DNA from: an uncultured Pelagibacteraceae bacterium
Lineage (GTDB): Bacteria; Pseudomonadota; Alphaproteobacteria; Pelagibacterales; Pelagibacteraceae
Length of the DNA stretch: 64,000 bases
Direction of reading: 5' to 3'
NCBI GenBank assembly: GCA_902631535.1
Contig: CACOYX010000001.1
Span: forward strand, 62,001-126,000
Part shown: positions 1 through 7,593 of the stretch, one piece after another
How positions within the stretch are numbered: the stretch's first letter is position 1
How the letters are laid out: the number at the start of each line of letters is the position of its first letter
The notes under the pieces: generated by a model
Databases searched by the model: none
Seen by the model: the letters and a program-made list of their open reading frames with translations, nothing else
Told to the model about the DNA's origin: nothing
Program-made: the position numbers and the translations under genes

Positions 1-108
1 AAAAAAGAAAAAAAGATTTCAAGAGTTGCTAAAATTAATGTTTTACAAGAAAAACACCTAAATATTCAGAATCGAAAGGCTAAAATCCAGCAAAATAGGG
101 TGTTTTAG
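1..108 (+). CDS. 3' end of an unidentified CDS (partial, ...KKEKKISRVAKINVLQEKHLNIQNRKAKIQQNRVF*)
   Basis: Frame +1 open from the window edge to TAG at 106-108; basic, coding-like composition; too short to identify. Confidence 0.35.
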   Translation, partial: KKEKKISRVAKINVLQEKHLNIQNRKAKIQQNRVF

Positions 109-294
109 ACTACTCTAAAATAGGCTATAATCAATAATTCTTCAAGCATTGCGTGTACTGAATATAGCGTTTAAACGGCCGTAGAGGGTGTTTTTTTTGC
201 AATCATTGATTTTAGAGTACAACTGACTGATGTGTGGATAAAAAATACAGTGAAATAGGGGCCAATAGACCCGATCGCCCGTCAAATAACAATT

Positions 295-570
295 CTAGAG
301 CCTTATACCCTCTTTTTTTAGTAAAAATCTCTTTGTTTTTATGCCTCCTTTGCCTGAATAGCCTCCAAGCGACCCGTCAGATCTTATAACTCTATGGCAA
401 GGTATTTTGGGCGCATTCGGGTTTTTCCCTATCGCATTGGCCACAGCACGTACAGCAAGCGGTTTTCCTATACCTTTTGCCACTTGAGAGTAGGTTTTAA
501 CGCTTCCACGAGGTATTTTCCTCAAATAAGCCCATACTTTTAGCTGAAATTCAGTTCCTACTAGCTTCAT
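295..570 (-). CDS. Methylated-DNA--[protein]-cysteine S-methyltransferase, DNA-binding domain only (MGMT/Ogt family)
   Basis: PCHRVIRSDGSLGGYSGG-type active-site motif (IPCHRVI) and winged-helix region; 91 aa, lacks the N-terminal domain. Confidence 0.85.
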   Translation of the reverse strand: MKLVGTEFQLKVWAYLRKIPRGSVKTYSQVAKGIGKPLAVRAVANAIGKNPNAPKIPCHRVIRSDGSLGGYSGKGGIKTKRFLLKKEGIRL

Positions 571-734
571 TAGTCAAATATTAGGTAAATGGTTAGAGAT
601 ATGCCTAATATAAGGGCTATTATTAAGCCTAAAGCTATCATTTTTTTGCCTTTTGAACTTGAATTAGTCCAGAAGTACGAAATTCCGTAAACCGCAGCTA
701 TAAATACTATTATTGGAAGAACAAATTTAATCAT
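570..734 (-). CDS. Small two-TM membrane protein (54 aa) MIKFVLPIIVFIAAVYGISYFWTNSSSKGKKMIALGLIIALILGISLTIYLIFD
   Basis: Read manually; below the ORF-track cutoff; stop TAA overlaps the ATG of the downstream MGMT gene (translationally coupled arrangement). Confidence 0.6.
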   Translation of the reverse strand: MIKFVLPIIVFIAAVYGISYFWTNSSSKGKKMIALGLIIALILGISLTIYLIFD

Positions 735-754
735 TGGCTTTCAAATTATAGGTA

Positions 755-783
755 TTGACATCTAAAATCACTTAATATATTAT
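755..783 (+). promoter_or_regulatory. Sigma70-like promoter for integrase: TTGACA (755-760) - 17 nt - TATTAT (778-783)
   Basis: Near-consensus hexamers with 17-nt spacing just upstream of the integrase ATG. Confidence 0.55.
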
Positions 784-810
784 TTCCGATAATTAATGGT
801 TATCGGAAAT
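782..810. repeat. Perfect 11-bp inverted repeat ATTTCCGATAA-ttaatgg-TTATCGGAAAT
   Basis: Direct sequence reading; ends 1 nt before the integrase ATG at 812. Confidence 0.9.
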
Positions 811-811
811 T

Positions 812-1726
812 ATGAATGATTTAACAACTGAAATTAAAAAACTTGAAATTGAGACTTTAGACAATCTAAAGCTTTCAAAAGCTAAAAATACTATTCGTGC
901 TTATAAATCTGATTTTAATGACTTTGCGTTATTTTGTTCAAAACATGGGATGAAAAGTATGCCTACTGATCCAAAGATCGTTTCCCTTTATCTGACGCAC
1001 TTATCAAAACAATCTAAATATAGCACTTTAAAAAGACGTTTAGCGTCTATAAATGTCATGCATAAATACAAAGGTCATTATTTAGATACTAAACATCCTA
1101 TAATCGTTGAGAACTTATTAGGTATAAAAAGACAAATAGGCGTTCATCAAAAAGCAAAAAAACCGTTATTATTCAATAATTTAAAACAAATCATTAAAGT
1201 AATAAATGACTCCAAAACGAGTGAATTAAAAAAATTAAGGGACAAAGCTTTAATTTTAGTAGGTTTCTCAGGAGGGTTCAGAAGATCAGAACTAGTAGCG
1301 ATTACTAGAGATGATGTTGAATTTGTCAAAGAAGGAGTAAAAATTTTTGTTAAAAAATCAAAATCTGATCAATCTGGAGAAGGAATGACTAAAGCAATCC
1401 CCTCTTTTAAATATGTAGAATATTGCCCGGTAGATCATCTTAAAAATTGGATGATTGAAAATAAAAATGATTTAGTTTTTCCTATATCAGATAAGAATGT
1501 AGCTTTAATAATTAAGAAACATGCTCTAAGCGCAGGTTTAGATGAAAAAAAATATGCTGGTCACAGTCTTAGATCAGGCTTTGCAACTACTACAGCTGAA
1601 TATGGAGCCAGTGAAAGAAATATCATGGCTATGACCGGTCACAAATCAGTTGATATGGTTAGAAGATATATCAAAGAAGCTGATTTATTTAAAAATAATG
1701 CTCTAAACAAAATATCCAATGAGTAG
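812..1726 (+). CDS. Tyrosine recombinase / site-specific integrase
   Basis: C-terminal catalytic motifs GHSLRSGFATTTAEYGAS...MTGHKSVDMVRRYI (HxxR...H...Y) and SGGFRRSEL. Confidence 0.93.
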   Translation: MNDLTTEIKKLEIETLDNLKLSKAKNTIRAYKSDFNDFALFCSKHGMKSMPTDPKIVSLYLTHLSKQSKYSTLKRRLASINVMHKYKGHYLDTKHPIIVENLLGIKRQIGVHQKAKKPLLFNNLKQIIKVINDSKTSELKKLRDKALILVGFSGGFRRSELVAITRDDVEFVKEGVKIFVKKSKSDQSGEGMTKAIPSFKYVEYCPVDHLKNWMIENKNDLVFPISDKNVALIIKKHALSAGLDEKKYAGHSLRSGFATTTAEYGASERNIMAMTGHKSVDMVRRYIKEADLFKNNALNKISNE

Positions 1727-1760
1727 ACCAACAAAATACACAGAAATTAAAAATATCTAA
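1719..1760 (+). pseudogene. Possible truncated start of a gene: MSRPTKYTEIKNI*
   Basis: ATGAGTAG overlaps the integrase stop; the N-terminus resembles the '(M)xRPTKYT' starts of phage terminase-small-subunit-like or DNA-binding proteins; only 13 codons remain. Confidence 0.3.
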
Positions 1761-2524
1761 AAATTTTTAAGATAAAAATCGTTATTTATTCTATGTAACA
1801 ATTTAAATTGATTTTCATTTAAAAAAGATAAGATTTCGTCCTGAAGATGTGGAAATATTTCTATTTGTAAATAACAGTGATTATTTGAAAGAATGTCTGA
1901 TGCGCCTTTAAGAACGTTTAATTCGTGCCTTTCTACATCAATTTTAAAAAAAATCTTCTTATTTTTTAAAGGATACAAGTTATCTAATTTATCAGTGTCT
2001 ATTTCTTCAAAAAGCAATTTAGTTTTATCGTATTTATTTATTTCTTTATCTGTGTCTTGAAGAATGGACGAGCCTCCCCTTTTGTTTTTATCTGTATACC
2101 AAAGTTTGAGCTTATTTTTTCTGTCTGAACAGCCTAGGTTATGACAACTGATATTAAAGTTATTTATCTCGACATTTTTACTTAATCTTTGAAAGTTTTG
2201 CTGATTTGGCTCAAAAGCAGCTGTATTATTGACTAATTTACATAAAGATAAAGAATAATAGCCTATATAAGCACCAATATCGAAGAAATAATCATATTTT
2301 TGGCTTAGCAATTCCTTTTTAACAAAATCCAATTGATCTTTTTCATACTCATTTTTAAGATATATTTCTCGATCAATTGAAGATTTTAGAAAAAGATTAA
2401 TCTTAAAATCATTTAAAAAGATAATATTTCCAGCTGAAGCAAAAGATAGTTTTCTTATTAAAGAAGGAATTATTCTTTTAAAAGGTTTGAGAGAAAATAA
2501 AAATATTAAAATTTTTCTAATCAT
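1757..2524 (-). CDS. FkbM-family methyltransferase
   Basis: FDIGAYIGYYSL...FKIDVERHELNVLKGA motifs typical of Methyltransf_21. Confidence 0.85.
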   Translation of the reverse strand: MIRKILIFLFSLKPFKRIIPSLIRKLSFASAGNIIFLNDFKINLFLKSSIDREIYLKNEYEKDQLDFVKKELLSQKYDYFFDIGAYIGYYSLSLCKLVNNTAAFEPNQQNFQRLSKNVEINNFNISCHNLGCSDRKNKLKLWYTDKNKRGGSSILQDTDKEINKYDKTKLLFEEIDTDKLDNLYPLKNKKIFFKIDVERHELNVLKGASDILSNNHCYLQIEIFPHLQDEILSFLNENQFKLLHRINNDFYLKNF

Positions 2525-3533
2525 TATTCAGCAATCTTTCAATTTTTATTAACTGTCTTTCTGAAAAAGGTCTAAGTATCATAAATTTATAGTTATCATT
2601 GTCTGGTTTATATTCGTAAAAAGCTATTTTATTTATGGTATTATCGAAAATATCTAATACAGGTACTTTTAAATATGAGGCCATTACCGTCATAGTTCCA
2701 TGTGGAGAAACTACTAATGATGCATTTTTAATTAAATTAAACAAATCTAAGCTTTCTATATTTTCTAGATAAACAATATCATCAACTAAATTAGATAATA
2801 ATTTGTTTGTATTATTATTTTCAAAGTCAATTGTTTTAAATTTATCCTTAAAAATTTGATTAAATTCATTCTTTTCAATATCACTAGTTAAAAAAACTTT
2901 GTATTTATTTTTGACCAAAATGTTTAAAAATGTACTTAAATTAGAAAAAGACCATTTTTTCTTTTCATAAAGAAATTTTTTAAAGTGAAAATGACAATAT
3001 TTTCTTTGTGAAAAACTTTCAAAATTAAAATTACTTGCAGGTTTAATATTAATCATCTGAGTGTTTTTTGATAAATTATTTGAACATAAATCTTCTATAA
3101 TGTTTTTAATTGACTCAGTTTTTTTTTTTACTTTTCTATTATTTGTCCTAAATTTAAAAAGAAATTTATTAAAATATTGGATTGGCCTATCTTTATTTTT
3201 TTCTTTTACTGTAACACCATAAAATCTTGTTTTTTTGAAAAAAAAAGGTAAATAAAAAAAATAATTCTTAGGACTCAATATAAAAACTTTATCAATTGAA
3301 GTTTTTAAAAATAAATTAAATATTTTTAATTTTTCAAATAATGAGAGTCGATAGCTCAAATAATTTATCTTGATATTGCTTTTATTGAATAAAAAAGAAA
3401 AATTTTTTGAATAATTGGAAAGATAAATTTCAATATTATCGTTTTTATGTTCATTTAAAATATTATTGATGCCATTTAATGAATGAAATAAATCACCTAG
3501 TCTATCATTTTTAAAAATTATAATATTTTTCAT
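2517..3533 (-). CDS. Glycosyltransferase family 9 (heptosyltransferase-like)
   Basis: N-terminal NDRLGDLFHSL and C-terminal SPHGTMTVMASYLKVPVLDIF motifs. Confidence 0.75.
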   Translation of the reverse strand: MKNIIIFKNDRLGDLFHSLNGINNILNEHKNDNIEIYLSNYSKNFSFLFNKSNIKINYLSYRLSLFEKLKIFNLFLKTSIDKVFILSPKNYFFYLPFFFKKTRFYGVTVKEKNKDRPIQYFNKFLFKFRTNNRKVKKKTESIKNIIEDLCSNNLSKNTQMINIKPASNFNFESFSQRKYCHFHFKKFLYEKKKWSFSNLSTFLNILVKNKYKVFLTSDIEKNEFNQIFKDKFKTIDFENNNTNKLLSNLVDDIVYLENIESLDLFNLIKNASLVVSPHGTMTVMASYLKVPVLDIFDNTINKIAFYEYKPDNDNYKFMILRPFSERQLIKIERLLNND

Positions 3534-4534
3534 CTTAAGAAATTTTTAATCCAAGTATCAGCAATGATAGACCAAGTTATTTCTAATCTTTTTTCAAACA
3601 TTTTTGCTTTTAGCTCTCGAAGGATAGAATCGTCATTCATTAGATCTAAAGTATATTTTGCAAATTCAGAAGAATTTTTTGCAATAAAGCCATTGTTCCC
3701 ATGACTTACTCTCTCACTTAATGAGCCAATACCATAAGTTATGACAGGCACGCATAATTTGATTGCCTCCTCTGCCGTAAGAGTAAAGATATCTGATTTG
3801 TGACCTAAATATAAAAGAACCCTTGAATGCTTTAATTCATCAATCATTTCTCTCCTATTTCCAATAGTTCTAAGAAAAATATTATGATTCTTAAATTCAT
3901 CTGAATATTCAACTAAGTCTGGGGTAATATGAAATTCTAGATTTTTATCTTTTGGATAAATTAAATCAGTCCATATATTTAAAAGAATATCTAAGTTTCT
4001 ATTTGATCTAATGTTATAAATAGCTTTTTTGGGCGGAATAAAATTAACATCAACTTCTTCATTAACGAATTGTTTGTCTACTGTTATCGGAATAGTCAAT
4101 TTACCAAAAGGTGAAGTTAGAAAGCTTCTTTTTTTAAACTGATATTCACATAAAGTTACAATGATCGGTTTATGTGTAAAAGTAGGAATTAATTGTTTCT
4201 TTCTTATAAATTTCTCTAAACTCTGGTTACTTACTGAAAAAATAACCTTCTTAATAGATTTTATTTTATTGAATAAATTTGCATTAGAAACAGCAATTGC
4301 TAAGTCATAGGTTTTCTCAATATCGATATTATTTCGGTTAATATAATGAACTCCATTTATTATTTTTTCTTCATTAGTTCTAGTTGCAAAAAAAACGATA
4401 ATATTTTTCTTTGCTAATTCCTCCGAGAGTAATATTAAAGAGGTTTCTGTCCCTCTTAATACAGTGCCGTTTAGATCGTTTCCTGTATATGATAAACCTG
4501 AATTATCTATTATTAATATTTGTTTTCTTTCCAT
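3530..4534 (-). CDS. Glycosyltransferase group 1 (GT4-like)
   Basis: RGTETSLILLSEELAKK...HKSDIFTLTAEEAIKLCVPVITYGIGSLSE. Confidence 0.75.
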   Translation of the reverse strand: MERKQILIIDNSGLSYTGNDLNGTVLRGTETSLILLSEELAKKNIIVFFATRTNEEKIINGVHYINRNNIDIEKTYDLAIAVSNANLFNKIKSIKKVIFSVSNQSLEKFIRKKQLIPTFTHKPIIVTLCEYQFKKRSFLTSPFGKLTIPITVDKQFVNEEVDVNFIPPKKAIYNIRSNRNLDILLNIWTDLIYPKDKNLEFHITPDLVEYSDEFKNHNIFLRTIGNRREMIDELKHSRVLLYLGHKSDIFTLTAEEAIKLCVPVITYGIGSLSERVSHGNNGFIAKNSSEFAKYTLDLMNDDSILRELKAKMFEKRLEITWSIIADTWIKNFLR

Positions 4535-5375
4535 GTAAAAAAGATTTTAAAATAACATTTAAATTTTTAAATTTTTTAATACCGAATTTTATTAATAAGT
4601 TGTTATTGCCGTAAATGTCTTGATTCATTTTTTTTCTTGAATTTATAAAAACTAATTTTTTATTTAACGACATAGAATTTAATCTTTTTACTAAAGTAAT
4701 CAGATTTATTTTTTTGCCACTACAAATATTTAAAGGTCTATCTATAACTTTATCTATCATTAGTTCCAAAGATCGAGAAACATCATCAATATGAATAAAA
4801 TCTCTATTCTTATTTAGATTAATTAAATTCATTTGGTTCTTAATTCTAGTATATACGTCAGGAATAAAGTTACCTTTTTTTTGCTTATTAGATGTAAAAT
4901 TAAAAATTCTAGCTATTCCAATTTTGAAATAAAATTTATTTTTTTTATTTAAGATAAAATCTTCTACACTTTTTTTTGTGCTACCATATTTGTTAAAAGG
5001 TTTTCTTCTATCATTTTCTGATATTTTTTTGTTACGAAATCCGTAAACATGACTTGTTGAAATAAACAAAAAATATTTAAAATCTTTTTTGATATTTTTT
5101 TGAAGTGTATTTATTATCTTTATTGGTAATTTTTTATTAATTAGATTTATTTTTTTATAATGTTTATTTTTTTTCGGTAAAATAGCTGCGAAATGGATAA
5201 AATAGTGAAATTTTTTTGTCTTAATCCATTTATTAAGCTTGATAAAATTTTCTAATCTGTACGGAAAAGATATGATCTTATATTTTCTTTTGTATTTATT
5301 GTGGAAATAGGACCCAAGTACCCCTTTTCCACCTGTAATAAAAATTATTTTTTTAGAGACTTTTTTCAAATGCAC
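4503..5375 (-). CDS. NAD-dependent epimerase/dehydratase (SDR; putative nucleotide-sugar reductase)
   Basis: FITGGKGVLGSYF Rossmann motif, STSHVYG...YGSTKKSVEDF catalytic YxxxK. Confidence 0.85.
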   Translation of the reverse strand: MHLKKVSKKIIFITGGKGVLGSYFHNKYKRKYKIISFPYRLENFIKLNKWIKTKKFHYFIHFAAILPKKNKHYKKINLINKKLPIKIINTLQKNIKKDFKYFLFISTSHVYGFRNKKISENDRRKPFNKYGSTKKSVEDFILNKKNKFYFKIGIARIFNFTSNKQKKGNFIPDVYTRIKNQMNLINLNKNRDFIHIDDVSRSLELMIDKVIDRPLNICSGKKINLITLVKRLNSMSLNKKLVFINSRKKMNQDIYGNNNLLIKFGIKKFKNLNVILKSFLHGKKTNINNR

Positions 5376-6543
5376 CTATAAGTTTTTTTATTTTTTTATC
5401 TGATATAGGACTTGTTGGTAGTCCAATAAAAAAACCATGATTATTAACTATATCTGAATTTATAAATTTTAAATTTTGTATAAGGTTATATTTTTTAACA
5501 GAGGGTTGTTTTAAAAAATTTCCACTTATTATAGGTCTGGTTTCTACACCCATTTTTTCCATTTTTTTTAAAAATTTGTTTCTGTTAATATTTTTATTTA
5601 GTAGAATTGGTAATCCAAACCATGAAGCTTTAACATGGTTATTTGCCTCAATAAATTTTATGTTTTTTTCAATTTTCTTATTTTTTTTTAAGGATCTAAG
5701 AATATTAATTCTATTAATTGATCTATATTTAATGAATTTATCTAAATCCCTAAATTGATTTAAACCAATACTAGCTGCAATATCTGTAGATCTTAAATTA
5801 AAACCTGAATTATAAAAAATAAATCTTCTATCTAAATGCTTGTTAGCTGAAGCTATCTTTTTTTCATTTTTTAATCCTCTAGACCATCCATGAGCTCGTA
5901 GTGATTTGATAATTTCATGATCCTCATTATTTTTACAGCAAATCATGCCCCCCTCACCTGAAGAGATTTGATGTGATGTATAAAATGAAAATGATGAAAA
6001 ATCTCCAAATGTACCTAAATATTTGTTTTTAAATTTTGTGCCGAGAGATTCGCACGTATCTTCTATCAATATTAATTTGTGCTTTTTTATTAAATGCATT
6101 AATTCAGTCATATCTACACAATTACCAAGTACATGAACAATTAAGATTGCTTTGGTTTTTTTAGAAATCTTTTTTTTAAGATCTTTTAAGTTTATATTTA
6201 AAGTTTTTAAGTCAATATCAACAAACTTTGGTTTCAAACCAGATTGAATTATTGGCCATAAAGATGTTGACCAGCATAATGAGGGAATAAGAACTTCGTC
6301 TCCTTTTTTTAGTCTTTTTTTCCTATAAGGATTAATTAAACATTGTAACGCAAGTAAATTTGCAGATGATCCAGAATTAACCATTAAAGAATATTTTGAT
6401 TTCAATTTTTTAGAAAAATATTTTTGAAATTCATCAGTTTTCGGTCCGATAGTTAACTTTTTGGACTTTAAAATCTTAATAGCTTCAAGAATATCTTTAT
6501 CACGATATGGATTTTCAATTAACGGGTAAAAAAAATTTTTCAT
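5353..6543 (-). CDS. DegT/DnrJ/EryC1-fold PLP enzyme with His at the Schiff-base Lys position (ColD/RfbH-like 3-dehydratase)
   Basis: SGSSANLLAL..., EDTCESLGT..., SFYTSHQISSGEGGM: His191 where aminotransferases carry Lys (codon at 5971-5973). Confidence 0.8.
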   Translation of the reverse strand: MKNFFYPLIENPYRDKDILEAIKILKSKKLTIGPKTDEFQKYFSKKLKSKYSLMVNSGSSANLLALQCLINPYRKKRLKKGDEVLIPSLCWSTSLWPIIQSGLKPKFVDIDLKTLNINLKDLKKKISKKTKAILIVHVLGNCVDMTELMHLIKKHKLILIEDTCESLGTKFKNKYLGTFGDFSSFSFYTSHQISSGEGGMICCKNNEDHEIIKSLRAHGWSRGLKNEKKIASANKHLDRRFIFYNSGFNLRSTDIAASIGLNQFRDLDKFIKYRSINRINILRSLKKNKKIEKNIKFIEANNHVKASWFGLPILLNKNINRNKFLKKMEKMGVETRPIISGNFLKQPSVKKYNLIQNLKFINSDIVNNHGFFIGLPTSPISDKKIKKLIGAFEKSL

Positions 6544-6549
6544 TGAAGT

Positions 6550-7593
6550 TTATTTTAAAATTTCTTCCTCTATCATATCTTCAATCAACTCATTGGTTGT
6601 GATGACAGGTTTCCATTTTAATTTTTTTCTTGCTTTTGAAAAATCACCTTTTAGGAAATCAACTTCTGTTGGTCGTAAAAATTTTTTATCTAGATCAATA
6701 ATTACCTTTTTCGTTTCTATATTGATTGCTTTTTCATTTAATCCTTTCCCAACCCATTTAATTCTTAAAGAAAGTTTTTTAGCAGTCAAATTTACAAAAT
6801 TTTTGACTGTATTTTCTTTATTAGTAGCAATAACCCAATCATCCGCTTTCTTATGCTGTAAAATTTTCCACATTGATACCGCATAATCTTTTGCATGACC
6901 CCAGTCTCTGATTGCATATAAATTTCCTAATGTAAGTTTTTTTTGTAGACCTTTTTTTATTCTTACTAAACCTTGGACAATTTTTTTTGTTACAAAAGTT
7001 GGCCCTCTACGAGGAGACTCATGATTAAATAAAATTCCATTTGAAGCAAAGATTCCGTAAGCTTCCCTGTAGTGTACAGCGGCATGATAAGCAAATACTT
7101 TTGACACTCCATATACAGACCTTGGATGAAAAGGTGTTTTTTCATTTAGCGATTTTCTTTTACCAACTAGTCCGTACATCTCTGAACTAGAAGCTTGATA
7201 ATATTTAGTTTTTCTTAGATTAAGGATTTTTATTGACTCTAAAATTCTTAAAGCTCCTAGCGCTGTAATGTCGGCAGTATATTCTGGTACATCAAATGAA
7301 ACTCTAACATGACTTTGAGCAGCTAGGTTATATATTTCATCTGGTTTAATCTTATTGATAATATTTAAAGTGCTAGTTCCATCAGAAATATCTCCGTAAT
7401 GAATAAAAAAATTTTTGTTAGAAAAATTCACGCTATCAAATAAATGATCAATCCTATCCGTGTTTGCACTTGACGACCTTCTCTTAACACCATGAATTAT
7501 ATATTTTTTTTTTAATAATAACTCAGCTAAATACGATCCATCTTGTCCTGTAATTCCAAAAATTAAAGCAACTTTTTTCATTTTCTTTCCCAT
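6550..7593 (-). CDS. gmd: GDP-mannose 4,6-dehydratase
   Basis: FGITGQDGSYLAELLL...SSSEMYG...PFHPRSVYGVSKVFAYHAAVHYREAYG...LGNLYAIRDWGHAKDY; probable true start at 7581. Confidence 0.97.
   Translation of the reverse strand: MGKKMKKVALIFGITGQDGSYLAELLLKKKYIIHGVKRRSSSANTDRIDHLFDSVNFSNKNFFIHYGDISDGTSTLNIINKIKPDEIYNLAAQSHVRVSFDVPEYTADITALGALRILESIKILNLRKTKYYQASSSEMYGLVGKRKSLNEKTPFHPRSVYGVSKVFAYHAAVHYREAYGIFASNGILFNHESPRRGPTFVTKKIVQGLVRIKKGLQKKLTLGNLYAIRDWGHAKDYAVSMWKILQHKKADDWVIATNKENTVKNFVNLTAKKLSLRIKWVGKGLNEKAINIETKKVIIDLDKKFLRPTEVDFLKGDFSKARKKLKWKPVITTNELIEDMIEEEILK

Noticed and set aside
812-1726. Assigning the 812-1726 integrase as the enzyme that moved the tRNA-Glu mini-island
   Set aside because: No shared att sequence or GATCGC array near this integrase; distance and context do not support linkage, so left only as a test candidate.
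2921-3260. Numerous poly-A/poly-T tracts as terminators or slippery sites
   Set aside because: Such tracts are ubiquitous in this very AT-rich genome and are usually Lys/Phe codons; not reported without a stem.
4083-4092. TTATCGGAAT resembling one arm of the integrase palindrome
   Set aside because: Single imperfect half-site within a glycosyltransferase coding sequence; no second arm.
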